A stretch of 64,000 bases of DNA from contig NC_034438.1 of the NCBI RefSeq assembly GCF_002078875.1, positions 23,252,397-23,316,396 on the forward strand, given 5' to 3'. The notes under the pieces are model-generated. The model saw only the letters and a list, made by a program, of their open reading frames with translations. It ran no database searches and had not been told where the DNA came from. Each line of letters begins with the position of its first letter. The first letter of the stretch is position 1. This document shows, piece after piece, positions 49,094 to 61,019 of this stretch. Origin of the DNA: Numida meleagris (taxonomy: Eukaryota > Chordata > Aves > Galliformes > Numididae). Position numbers and translations under genes: made by a program.

Positions 49094-49600
49094 TCATAGA
49101 ATCACAGAGTGGCCTGGGTTGAAAAGGACCTCAAAGAGCATCCAGTTTCAACCCCCCTGCTGTGGGCAAGGAAGCCAACCACTAGACCAGGCTGCCCAGA
49201 GCCACATCCAGCCTTGCCTTGAATGCCTCCAGGGATGGGGCATCCACAACCTCTCTGAGCATCACCAGCACATCACCACACTTTGAGTGAAAAACTTGCT
49301 CCTAATATCTAACCTAAATCTCCCGTCTTAGTTTAAAACCATTCCCCTTTGTCCTATCACTATCCACCCATGCAAGCAGTCATACCCCTCCTGTTTATAT
49401 GCTCCCTTCAAGTACTGGAAGGCCACAATGAGGTCTTCCCAGAGCCTTCTCATCTCCAAGCTGAACAAGCTCAGTTCCCTCAACCTTTCTTCATAGGAGA
49501 GGTGCTCCAGCCCTCTGATCATCTTGGTGGTCCTCCTCTGGACCTGTTCCAAGAGCTCTACATCTTTCTTGTTCTGGGGGCCCCAGGACTGGATGCAAAG
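49094..49600 (-). repeat. CR1 LINE 3' part inserted in antisense
   Basis: It runs from CATAGAATCACAGAGTGGC to GGGGGCCCCAGGACTGGATG. On the minus strand it encodes [20 protein letters not shown] and further CR1 C-terminal sequence. The pentamer GTCAT occurs on both sides, and the + CR1 text continues across it, so this is a clean insertion with a short target duplication. Confidence 0.9.
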
Positions 49601-49601
49601 T

Positions 49602-50485
49602 CATGGCTGTCAGGTGAAGTCCCCGGTCATTGTGAAAAAGGGAAATATCACCCTCATTTTTAAGAAATGGAGAAAAGAAGACCCAGGAAACTACAGGCTG
49701 GTGAGCCTCACCTCTGTGCCTGGGAAGATCATGGAACAGATACTCCTCAAAGCCAAATTATGGCACATGTGAGACAAGGAAGGGATCTGAGGCAGCCAGC
49801 ATAGCTTCACCGAGGGCAGGCCATGCCTCACCAATCTGGTGGTCTTCCATCATAGAGTGATGGCAGCAGTAGACAGAGGAGAGTGACTGCTGCCATCTAC
49901 GAGACTTGTGCAAGGCCTTTGACATGGTACTTATCTCTAAAGTGGAGAGAGATGGATTTGAAGGGTGGACAGTATTCACTGGATAACAGATTGGTTGGCT
50001 GGTCACAGAGAGAGGGTTTTGGTCAATGGTTCTATGCTCACTTGGAGGCTGTTGACGAGCGATGTCCCCCACATGTCTGCCTTGGCACCGGTGCTCTTCA
50101 GCATCTTTATCAATGGCCTGGATAGTGGAATCGTGTGCACTCTCAGCAGATTTGCTGATGACACCACACGGAGTGATGCAGTTGACACAACAGAAGGAAG
50201 CCCTGCAGAGAAAGACCTGGGGGTTCTGGTGGTTGAAAAGCCTGTTGCGAGGCAGCAGTACACTTGCAGCCCAGAAGCCCAACTGTATGCTGGGCTGCAT
50301 CAAAAGAGGGGTAGCCAGCAGGGTAATGGAGGTGACTGTCTCTCTCTTCTCTGCTCTCATGAGGCCCCATCTGGAGTACTGCATGCAGGTCTGGGGTCCC
50401 CAACACAAGAAAGACATAGAGCTATTGGAGTGAGTCCAGAGGAGGGCCACAGAAATGATCAGTGGGCTGTAGGACCTCTCCTACA
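49602..50485 (+). repeat. CR1 LINE, RT region, 3'-truncated
   Basis: It continues the + CR1 with GGGAAATATCACCCTCATTT, an [17 protein letters not shown] peptide, a KDLGVLVVEKPVARQQ-like peptide and CCATCTGGAGTACTGCATGC. Several deletions remove the catalytic box region in part. It stops near 50485 without a 3' UTR. Confidence 0.9.
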
Positions 50486-51300
50486 AAGACATGCACATAG
50501 ACATTTTTGTTTTTGTAAACCATTATGGAATGAAATAATAAAGATCACAAGATCATCACGAAATTGCTCTGACATGCTTGAATATTATAATTTTTATTCA
50601 ATTACAACCACAGTATTTATTATAACTGGGAAAGACAGATCAAAGAAAACCTGAATTTTCACTTGGCTGTGTATAACTGTGCAGATCTGAAGCCAGTGAA
50701 ACAGACTTAGATCCTACAGTACTCTTTCCTTAGGATCATTTCCCAGTTTACAACTCTATGCAAATGAGTTTGCTGGAATTATACTGAAAATGTAACATAT
50801 AAGAACATTTCTAGAGAAGACAATATATAATTCCAATAAATTACAGTGGAAACTGATACTTCAGTTTGGAATATTTAGTGAAAAGCTATCACATTCTAGT
50901 TAAGTACAATTTCATGCTTCCTTGCACAGAATGATATGAGTGGATTTTTCAAGTTTACTTATCTAGAGAGACAAACACGCTTTCAGCTAACAGATATTGA
51001 AGCGAGTATTCATGGAAACGGTAGCTGTGACAAACTGAACATGCATGTGGGTCACATCACCAATTATTTTTCTGTAAACACTGTTAACTTCACATTGGAC
51101 TAATGAAGTCAGATAATGTTGAGAATTAATTTATTTTTCAGAAACAATCATGTCAGAGAATGATACACCTTGAAAAAGAGTTTACATTCTAAGTGTTGTT
51201 GAAATTCCTTATCAAATTTTCTGTAACTCAATGAACAATACAGTCTCAATGAGCTTTTAATGCAAAGAAGCTACAATGTACCACAAAGTGGCAGGACCTA

Positions 51301-51859
51301 TGTAGCTCACTCTGAAAATAACACCTCCTATTTATTTCCATGGAAATAACAAAGCTACAGCTGATACAAAGAGCACAATAACACTGTGGTAGAGCGAATT
51401 CTCAGCTAGAAAACACTACTTCTCAACACAGTCATCACCATTAGCTTGCAATTTCATGAGCAATGAACAAGAGCCTGTATGCCATGCTCATAACAATCTG
51501 CATCAGTGGAGGTAACACATCATCGCTGTTGCCACTGCTGAAATGCACCACCCTCTGCCTCACTGCACTCATATCCATTTTTCTGGACTCCGTAAACACT
51601 CAGCAAGCATCAATGAATGTCAGTGTGTGCCATTTTTCCTACATGGAAGAATTCAATGACACACCTTTGCTTCATACTCACATGTCAAATGTCATTCTGC
51701 CAGACTGCTTGTTGGCTGCCATCTGTGGCAGAGCAACAAAATTTAATGGAATACTGGCAGGAAGGTTCAGCCTGTACTGCCATATGACCAAGATTTGCTT
51801 CTGATGTCATGGGCCAACATAATAAAATAGGAGGCGTTACTTTTGGAGCAGCCCTCACA
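51301..51859 (-). mobile_element. Galluhop-type mariner, internally deleted
   Basis: A 559-base element between TA dinucleotides. The left end reads GTAGCTCACTCTGAAAATAA and the right end GGCGTTACTTTTGGAGCAGC. Its outer parts align with the longer copy at 42708-43852 (shared text such as GATACAAAGAGCA and AACAAGAGCCTG), but the middle of the transposase is missing. It is a non-autonomous derivative, in the same orientation as the longer copy. Confidence 0.9.
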
Positions 51860-53197
51860 AATATGTACAAAAAAAGAATGAGAAAAATTAGTTATTAAAA
51901 AAACGTTTTTTCCTTCTTTCCTGCCTTCATTGTATTTATAGCTGTAGGCACTGTTGCCTGCTTCCAGGGCACTGACCAAGGTATTCAGTTCACATGAGGT
52001 ACTGCAGTCAGAAATAATTTTTTTCCCCATCATCTTACCTACATACACAAACACAAGTTCTGAGGTGTTTTTGAGCCCTGCTAATGCCTTTGCTGAAAAG
52101 GTTTCAAGTTTTACTCTATCGCTACTGCACAATCCCAGAACTTAAATTATCTGGATTTTACTATCATCCAAACAAGTGATCACATGACAGTTATGTACCA
52201 CCAGCAAGAAAGAACTGCATAAGTGTGTGACAGTAATTCAAAGCTGCAAGAAATAACATTCAAAATATGTGAGACCAACAGTAGTCTTTTCCTTCAAAAT
52301 ACTGGCTTTAATCTCAGTTCAGTTTCAACAAACAAGAACACCACTGAACAAAATCTTCCACTATTTTTTGGTATTGTGCATTTAATAGTAGAGTTTACCG
52401 ACCACACTGACCATACTGTAAACAGCTATTCTAGAGCAACTTGGAAAAATTACTCTGTAAAATGATTCAGCTTGCAAGTCAGCAATAACTTCTGGAACTA
52501 TGGTTCATACCCACAAAAACATTTGCACATTTCTTTAGAAAAGCTAAATCTTCATATGGCTAAAGAACCCACAATAAAACTCCACTAGTTTTTGGGGGAG
52601 GGGATTTTGTACATATTTTAAAAAAGCTTTTTTCATTTAAGAAACTTTTCATTTGTACATAAGTTGAGTTTGACACTTAAGGTACACCAAGGTATTAAAA
52701 CACATACTCAGACTGGAGCATCAGACTGTGCCAAGTGGAATTAAGGCATTTTCAGTCATAAGACTGTTCTTAGCATAACTTCCAACATACAGAAGAGATA
52801 CATAATAAATGACAAAGAAATCAAGCTTCATTTCTAGTTTACTAAATCTTTTTCTCTCATACATATCCTAGATCTTTTCCTCTCATACATATTCCAAGAT
52901 TATATCCCTACACATTCTCATTTATAAAATACCCTGCATTATCCCACTGCGTGTATATATTTATTTCAAAGAACAAAAACAACACAATTTCCCATATATC
53001 TACATATGCAAACACATTTGTCACACGATAGACTTCAGACTCTTCAGTCTAGCCTTACTGTGGGTTTTAAAAACTTGCTTAAACAATCACATAGGTTTGA
53101 AAACAAACTCAAAAATATAATGAATTAAAACTGATGAAAAACTAAGTCACAAAATGTTATTAGCACAGAATCATGTTTAATGTTAATCAATGTTAAT
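51860..53197. other. Unassigned spacer sequence inside the inverted-repeat loop
   Basis: The spacer is AT-rich and shows no repeat motif. On the minus strand about 75 codons (52144 down to 51900) are open and protein-like (VKLETFSAKALAGLKNTSEL and GKKIISDCSTSCELNTLVSA), beginning just after an in-frame TAA and running into the mariner. The surrounding text resembles 3' UTR sequence more than coding sequence. It could be part of an old retrocopy. Confidence 0.3.
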
Positions 53198-54000
53198 TGC
53201 AGAATCATAGAATTGTTTAAGTTCAAAGGGACCTTTAAAGGTCATTTAGTCCAACTCCCCTGCAGTGAACACTTAACAGCTAGGCTAGGTTGCTCAGAGC
53301 CTGGTCCAGTCTGACCCTGAATATCTCCAAAGACAGGAAATCCCCCACAACTCTGGGCAATCCATTCCAGTGCTTCACTACCTGCTATGGAGTCTGTCCC
53401 CTTCCTTCTTATAATCCTGCTTTAGATGCTGAAGAGCCCCAGCCCTCTCAGTCAGTCCTTGTAGTTAGATGTTCCATGGTGAAGCAATGCTGGTTGTCCT
53501 GTATCACCTCCCTCTCTTCCACATGCCTTTGCATAGCTTCCAGCATCATCTGTTTCATTACCTACCCTAGCACAGAGGTGAGGCTAACAGCTCAGTAGTT
53601 CCCTGGGTCATCCTTCCTACCCTTCTTTAAAATGGGATCAACATTGTCTTTTTTCCAGTCCCTAGCAGACTTCACCTGACCACCATGACTTTTCAAATAT
53701 TGTCGAGTGGCTTGGTGACTACAACAGCCAATTCCCTCAGGACTCTGGAATGCATCTCATTGGGACCCACAGACTTAGGGATGTTCAGGTTCCTCAGGTG
53801 GCTGCAAACCCGATCCTCACTTACAGCACGAGCAACATTGCTCTCCCAGTCCCCACCTTCTGACCCATCTGCTCAAGGGGCGTGAAGAGCAGCTGCTAGT
53901 GAAGTCTGAGGCAAAAAAATGTTGTTGAGTACCTGTCATGTCCCAGGCATATCACAGAAAGTCAGAAAGTGTTTTCCCTTAGTCAGTTTCCCTTCCTTCC
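53198..54000 (-). repeat. CR1 LINE in antisense
   Basis: It starts with the CR1 3' end in reverse (AGAATCATAGAATTGTTTAA, AGTCCAACTCCCCTGCAG). It then jumps to the ORF2 linker region (AGGCTAACAGCTCAGTAGTT, TGACCACCATGACTTTTCAA, CATCTCATTGGGACCCACAG), so an internal deletion or two fused copies are present. Confidence 0.88.
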
Positions 54001-54043
54001 TGGAAGGCCAACTACATTCTGGGCTGCATTAAAAGAGGAGTGG

Positions 54044-55500
54044 CTTCACCTGACAGCCATGACTTTGCATCCAGTCCTGGGGCCCCCAGAACAAGAAAGA
54101 TGTAGAGCTCTTGGAACAGGTCCAGAGGAGGACCACCAAGATGATCAGAGGGCTGGAGCACCTCTCCTATGAAGAAAGGTTGAGGGAACTGAGCTTGTTC
54201 AGCTTGGAGATGAGAAGGCTCTGGGAAGACCTCATTGTGGCCTTCCAGTACTTGAAGGGAGCATATAAACAGGAGGGGTATGACTGCTTGCATGGGTGGA
54301 TAGTGATAGGACAAAGGGGAATGGTTTTAAACTAAGACGGGAGATTTAGGTTAGATATTAGGAGCAAGTTTTTCACTCAAAGTGTGGTGATGTGCTGGTG
54401 ATGCTCAGAGAGGTTGTGGATGCCCCATCCCTGGAGGCATTCAAGGCAAGGCTGGATGTGGCTCTGGGCAGCCTGGTCTAGTGGTTGGCTTCCCTGCCCA
54501 CAGCAGGGGGGTTGAAACTGGATGCTCTTTGAGGTCCTTTTCAACCCAGGCCACTCTGTGATTCTATGACTTTTCAAGTGCGATGAAGAGTGGCTTGGCA
54601 ACCACATCAGCCAGGTCTCTTAAGGCCTGGGATGTATGCAGTTTGGTCCCATAGACTTGTACACATTTATTCTCATGAGGATTCTTAAGCTTGCTCTTTT
54701 CTTACAGTATGAGGGATTTTACTCCCTAACTGTTGTTTAGAGTTTCATGTGGGAAGCCTGACTGCCAATGAAGACTGAGGCAAAGAACTCACGGTCAACC
54801 TGTTGTCTGTCGGTACATGCAGGTCCTTCTCTGCAGAGCTCCTCTCCAACAGGTCCGCCCCTAACCTGATTCTGGTGGTTATTCCTCCCCAGGTATAAGA
54901 CTCTAAATTTGCCACTGTTGAACCTGATAAGATTCCTTTCCACCCAACTCTTCAGCCTGCCGAAATTTCACTGTATGGTAGTACAGCCTTCTGGTGTGTC
55001 AGCCACTCTTCCCAACATCGTATCATCTGCAGACTTGCTGAGGGTGAAGTGTATCCCTTCATTCATGTCACTGATGATGACCAGACCGAGTAGCAACTCC
55101 TGGGCAACACTGCTAGCGACAGGCCTCCAAGTGGACTCTGCACTGCTGTCAACCCTTTGATTTGTGCCAGTCAGCCAGTTCTCACTGTCCACTCATCTAT
55201 CCCACACTTCCTAAGCTTACCTACAAAGATGTTGCGGGAGGTGGTGTCAAAATCCTTGCTCAAGTCAAGGTACACAAGAGCCGCTGCTCTCCCTTCTTCT
55301 ACTCAGCCAGTCATGACGTTATAGAAGGCTACCAGATTGGTCAAGCATGACTTCTCCGTGGTGAATCCATTTGACCACTCTTGATAACCTTCTTTTCTTT
55401 CACTTGCAACAGCTCGTAACTATGTTGTTATCCTTTATGTTGGTACTGTGATCCGGGTTTTGTCACCTGTTTTGTAATCCCCAGTCCATTGCTTCCCAAG
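54044..55500 (-). repeat. Right arm of the 1,457-bp inverted repeat
   Basis: Reverse complement of 48163-49619. It carries the same CR1 mosaic in inverted order: a + strand CR1 tail (about 54063-54569), then antisense linker and RT pieces. At its inner edge it is joined to a 40-base + CR1 scrap (GCATTAAAAGAGGAGTGG). At its outer edge it meets unrelated intron sequence (GGACTCAGTGTATGTG). The ends of homology are sharp at both edges. Confidence 0.95.
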
Positions 55501-57410
55501 GACTCAGTGTATGTGTTTGTTAAATGCTTAAAGTTTGTTAAAACTTAGATGTTTTCTTTCATTAAAAAAACTATCTTCTTATAAATGCAAACGTAATTTA
55601 ATGATTAACTAACTTCATCCTCCAGAGCAGGAAATATCTGAAGCCTCTCAAACTTCAAAGAAAACAAGATATGGTTAATTTCGGTAAGGGTCTGCTGTTG
55701 ATCAGAATGCCATAGGATGCCTTGTCTGATCTTCAGGTTTGGATCTCCTCTAGGTCTCATGCCATCGGGAACTGCCAGATTCTTGCAGATCTTTCTTATG
55801 CCTGAGAGAGTACAGAACAACACTAGAAAATTGTAGCTCCACATTTGAAATACCTAGTGTTTTCACATCAGAACATCTAATCAGAATATTATTATTAGGT
55901 TTTGTTAGTCTGTTCACGGCAGTGTGAACTTTCATTACACAACTAGTTAAAAAGGCAGACCACCCAAGAAAGGATGATTCTACTTAGGTGACTGGTCAGT
56001 AGCTAAAAGGCATCATTTGTTTTTGGGGTGGATGATCTGGTCCTTTTATTCTTTGACTCTTTGATTGCCTTTGGCTAATGAGGCAAGATTATAACTCTCA
56101 CTCAGTTTCTACCTGAAGATCTTTTTGGCAAACTTGGCTTTGTGCCTTCTATTTTTTTTTCCCCCAGCCAAGCTGCAGATTGTCTTGGTTATGCTTTTCA
56201 TTTCTCAAGTATTTTTACTATGTGAGATTGTGCTTTTTTTTTTTTTTTTTAAGACCACTGGTGATCTTCATGTCAAGCTTTACCTATTCTGGCATAGCTA
56301 TCTGTTAGTGTGGAGTGGATGGGTACCTCTGCAAGCGTTTGATTGTTAACAAGTGTGGTTGGTTTGTTCATCTGTCAAAAGGAAGTTGATTTGAAGGTTT
56401 TGACAGTTTGTCTCCTTGGCTTTTTGAGCATTTTGAGGAGAAGTTTGATTTTGAGCAGATAGATCAAAACCAGAGCTATGCTGGTGTTATGAGCCCCATC
56501 TTTTAAGCACGTGAAAGGATTTAGATAGGTGAATGGCTTTTGAATACAAGATACAGTTAAGGTTTGTAGAATGAGCAGATAGAATTTGTTCATGCTTCTG
56601 ATTTTTTCTGATTTCAGAGCTTTACTTTAATTCTGAATTTGTGGATGTGTGAAGCTCTATTTAGAAGTAATTGTAGCATTTGCGTAATGTGCTTTACTCT
56701 AAGTGGAAGGCACATTCTCAACTTTAATGCCATACTGAATGCAATTTCGAGCAACATCTCAGTTAAATGTTAACTCATTTACTTAGTGACTTTAACAACA
56801 TGCTAATGGAACTTGTTATCTGGCAATTTCTTCATCTAAGGTGTTAATACTTTATGAAGATGTCCCCTAACTACGTGTCTGGAATAATGTAAAAAAGAAT
56901 TATGTGTGTTCTCTGGCACTAAAATATTCACTTTGCTTCTGGATTGAACAAATCACAGAAGATATGTAATGAACAGAGTGCATTTGCAGTACCCAGCCTG
57001 GAATGCTTCATTCTCCCAGGCTTCTGAGCTTTATAGTGTTGTAAATTCAGAAAAGCTATTAACTGAACAATTAAATGATGTGCTACTACAAACTGCAAAT
57101 TTACTTTATTCAATTTAGCTAAAGACCGCCACTAAAAACGAATGCCTCTTTTCTGTTCCTTTTAGCCATTTTTGAAAATTCAGTGTTCTAGTGTTCCTGT
57201 GATCACTGTGTGAGCCAGATCATTTTATTGGTCCTTGTGAAAATGAAACATGCTTTTAAAAACAAAAAGAGCCTTTTAATGACCAATGGTTGGTCTCAAG
57301 TCAACTGTGAAACTGCATCTAAAGTGGTTGAAAGGACAAGAGAAAACATGGGAACACTTGAATCTACTCCTTGAACTCTTTAAGTTTTCTCTGAGTGTTG
57401 TATGGTAAGA

Positions 57411-59692
57411 GTCTGCTACAGACCACCTGACGAGGAAGACCAAGCAGATGAGTCCTACAGAAACAAGCAGTTTTGTGTTCAGAAGCCCTGGTCCTTATGG
57501 GGTACTTAAACCAGCTGGGTTTCTCTTAGAGGGACAGCAAAGCAGGGCATAAGCATTCTGGAAGATTTCTGGAATATTTTTTTAACTTCCTTCTCTAAGG
57601 GATAGAGGAGCCAATGAGGAGAGGACCCATGCTGGACCTCATTCTCACAAAAAGGAGAGGCTTGTTCTAAATCTGAAGGTGAAAGGCAGCCTTGGCTGTA
57701 GTGACCATGAGATGGTAGAGTTCAGGATCCTTAGTGAAGCAAGGAGGATGCACAGCAAACTCACAGCTGTGGGATTCAGGAGAGCAGACATTCGCCTCTT
57801 CAGGCATCTGCTTAGTAGAGTACCAGGATAAATCCCTGGAAGGAAGAAGGGCTGGTAGTGTTCACCTCCTCCAAACTCTAGCAATGCATCCCTACAAGTT
57901 GCAAGTCCTGCTCAAATACGGGGAGGCCTGCATAGATGAACAAGGAGCACCTGGTCAAACTCAGCCTCAAAAAGTAGGCCTACAAAGGGTGGAAGCAAGG
58001 ATGCGTACCCTGAAAGGAATACAGAAACACTGTCCAAGAGTTCCTGGGTCAAGCTGAGGAAGCTAAGGTAGAATTGAATCTGGCAACAAGAAGGGCTTCC
58101 ACAAGTGGTTTAGTGACAAAAGGAAGATGAGGGAAAAATCTCACTCCTGCTTGAAGGAAACAGGAGACCTGGTTACCTGGGACAGTGGAAAGGCCAAGGT
58201 ACTGAATTCCTTATTCCCTTCACTCTTTACTTGCAAGACTGGCATTCAGGAATCCTAGTTCCCAGAGGCTAGGCTGAATGTCTGGAGCAAGGAAGTTGCC
58301 TCTTTGTTGGAAGAGGATCAGATTAGGAAATATCTGAGAAAATATTGGATTGGACATCTGTAAGTCCTTGGACTGACGGGATGCACTCACAAGTGAGGGA
58401 GCTGGTATATGTTGTTGTGGGGCCACTCCGTAGACTTTGCTAAATCATTGCAAATGGAAGAAGTGCCCGAGGACTGGAGGAAGGCAAATGTCACTCCTGT
58501 CTTCGGGAAGGATAAGAAAGAGGACCTGGGGAACTACAAGCTGGTCAGCTTCAACTCAGTCCCTGGGAAGGTGATGGAAGAGCTCACCCTGAAAACCATT
58601 TCCTGATACATGAAGGAAAAGAAAATCACGAGGAGTAGTCAGCATGGATTCGTCAAGGGGAAGTCATGCTTGACCAACCTGATGAGCTTCTATAATGAAA
58701 TGATCAGCCCGATGGGTGAGGAGGTAGCAGTGGATATTGTCTTCCTGGACGTGATTAAGGCCTTTGATGCTGCACTCCGTAAGATTCCCTAGAGAAGATG
58801 AATGAGTAGTCAGTGATGTGGATCAAAAACTGGCCAAGTGGCTGAACCCGAGGCTTGGTCATCAGTAGTAAAATATCTAGTTGGAGGCCAGTAACAAGTG
58901 GAATTCTTTAGGGGTCAGTATTACGACCAGTCATGTTTATCATCTTCATTAACAAACTGGACAGTGGGATAGAGTGCACTCTCAATAAATTTCTGGATGG
59001 CACAAAACTGGTGGGGGTGAGTGGCTGACTCACCAGAGGGCCATGCAGCCATCCAGGAGGACCTCATCAGAAAAGTGGGCTGACAGGAACCTCATGAAGT
59101 TCAGTAAGAAGTGCAGAGTCCTTCACTTGGGGAAAGCCAACCCCAGGCACCAGGACGTGATGGGGGCCATCCAGCCAGCAGGAAAGGAGCTCTGCAGAAA
59201 AGAGTTGGAGTTCTGGTAGACACCAAGTTGAATGTGAGTCAAAAACATGTGCCTTTATTGCTAAGAAGACTAACAGTATTCTTGAATGCATTAAGCAAAG
59301 TATTGCCAGCAGATCAAGAGAGGTGATCCTTCCTCCCTGTTCAGTGTTATTCAGGCTGCACTTGGAGTACTGTGACCAGTTCTGGGCCCCACAGTACAAG
59401 GCAGACATGGACATACTGTAGAGAGCCTAATGGATGGTCACCAAGTTGTTGAAGGGACATCTCGTATGAGGTGAGGCAGAGAGAGCTAGGGATGTTCAGC
59501 CTAGAAACAGAGAAATCTTACCAGTGTTTGTAAATATGTGAGGAGAAGGTGGTGTCTGGTGCCAGAACGAAAGGCATACACTGAAACACAGGAGGTTCCC
59601 TTTGAACATCTGAAAGTGCTTCTGTGCTGTGTGGGTGGCTGAGCACTAACACAGGTTGCCCAGAGAGATTCCTGGACATGGTCCTGGACAAC
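57411..59692 (+). repeat. CR1 LINE, longest copy in the window
   Basis: About 2.3 kb of CR1 ORF2, running from the endonuclease C-terminal part (CGAGGAAGACCAAGCAGATG, LDLILTK-like and CSDHEMVEF-like text near 57630-57720) through the linker and RT. RT text includes NYKLVSFNSVPGKVMEE and QHGFVKGKSCLTNLMSFYNE, and the end lies in the C-terminal domain. Frameshifts and stops are numerous, and the catalytic-box region reads FLDGTKLVG, so FADD is lost. The 3' UTR is missing. Confidence 0.92.
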
Positions 59693-59806
59693 CTTCTTGT
59701 CAAAAAGAATAGAGGAATCATGCGGTAGTTGTGTTGTTCATGTTTTTTTCCTGATACTGCTTCTAGTATATGTGTCTTATCTTCAGTTTGAGGTCGAACT
59801 AAAAAT

Positions 59807-59811
59807 CTGGG
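59807..59811. repeat. Target-site duplication, left (CTGGG)
   Basis: CTGGG directly precedes the LTR and is repeated exactly at 60333-60337. Confidence 0.85.
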
Positions 59812-60332
59812 TGTCAGCGGTTTATGGGTGTTCGGCCTGGTTCCGTGACGAAGGGGACGGGGGATCCACGGGCCCACGCCCTGGGAAAAGGGAAAAGGGT
59901 AAGGAGATGGCCCTGAGAGCAAAGAACAGCGGCAACAATCTGAGGAGAAACAAACTAATTTACTAAATAAGAAATCGAAATGCAAAACAACACACTATAA
60001 TACAATATAATTACAATTTAAGCTGATAAGTCCAATACAGAGAGAGAGAATGTCCCAAAATCAAGGTAGGCCTTACTCTACTACCGACGATAAGACGGCT
60101 GGAGAGCGAGGTGCTGCCAAGACAAGAGACGGGTGGAAAAAGGGACGAGGTCTCGTGATCTGCAAGTTTTTATACTGTGAGCTTTTATCTTTTCCCTCCA
60201 GCTGGAAATGGTAACAGAGGAGCAAAGTACCGTGGGGACTGTAGTAGTCCTTCTCTTCTGAGAACCAGGTATATCCACTACATGATGTTATGATGTGGAA
60301 TACCAATAACCGAAAATCACAAAACCATGACA
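59812..60332 (-). mobile_element. Solo endogenous-retrovirus LTR with 5-bp target duplication
   Basis: A 521-base element with terminal inverted TGTCA/TGACA, flanked by the 5-bp direct repeat CTGGG. It contains a TATA-type box readable on the minus strand (plus-strand TTTTTATA, 60167-60174), so it is probably in minus orientation. There is no internal retroviral sequence on either side, so it is a solo LTR from recombination between two LTRs. A truncated relative sits at 6306-6533. A 5-bp duplication fits several ERV groups and does not by itself fix the class. Confidence 0.88.
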
Positions 60333-60337
60333 CTGGG
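60333..60337. repeat. Target-site duplication, right (CTGGG)
   Basis: Exact match to 59807-59811, on the other side of the solo LTR. Confidence 0.85.
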
Positions 60338-61019
60338 GAAGTAAAATTTGAATGCCATCAATATCTGGCTTTTCTTCTTGGAAGTGTGAAGAAGCATGTC
60401 ACCACATCTGAATGCAGGTGCAATATTGATGCTGAGGATTGGAGAATAAGGATGTAGGAAATTATTTGTGGAAAGTTCAACTTTGATTGAATGGTGTTAG
60501 TTAAAGCATCTTTAAAAGACAGGAGTCTTATTTTCAGTTTTGTGCTGACAGTAATTAGAGTATTATCAATGCTTCTTTCTCCATTATACTTTTTTTCCTG
60601 CTTGGAAAAACCCTTAGACTTCAGACATACTGTAAGAGATGTGCTGTTCTGGTTGCTATTTGTAATCCTGGATACTACTAACACTGTTGCTGAGCATGGA
60701 TGCTCTTGCCTTAGAGCAAGGCTTTTCCTCACTGTTATATTGCAGTGCAAAGAGGCTTCAGTTGTACTTGCCACTATGAGGCTACTAGCTCTTTGCCACT
60801 TCAGAGGAGACTAAATAGACGTCACATCTCTTCCTTTCACACGAAGTTCAGTACTTGCATTGTAAGGTTCCTCTGGGAACAACAGTCTTTGCTACTTCTC
60901 CCTGTGTACTTCTTATACCATGTATGGAAGGGATAGTCTCATGGACGTTTTCCTACCATTTCAGTAGCATTGCCAAAGTGGAGACTTCTATGATGGAGGG
61001 ACAGCATTTGTAGACCAAG

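Larger units (their letters stand above)
48163..49619 (+). repeat. Left arm of a 1,457-bp inverted repeat
   Basis: Every position x here pairs with 103663 - x in the right arm (54044-55500). All stretches I compared, including long translated segments on both strands across the whole arm, are identical, and there is no length difference. The arm contains a + CR1 RT piece (48169-48870), a + CR1 linker piece (48871-49093) and an antisense CR1 tail (49094-49600). The loop between the arms is 4,424 bp. Confidence 0.95.

Noticed and set aside
49758..50450. 230-codon minus-strand open frame
   Set aside because: It is the reverse strand of a CR1 reverse-transcriptase segment, and the other strand reads as CR1 protein.
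49965..50654. 229-codon + strand open frame as a novel gene
   Set aside because: Most of it is CR1 RT in and out of frame, and the tail reads into intron sequence.
59518..59985. 155-codon minus-strand open frame
   Set aside because: It spans the end of a CR1 and the start of the solo LTR, so it is an artefact of two repeats.
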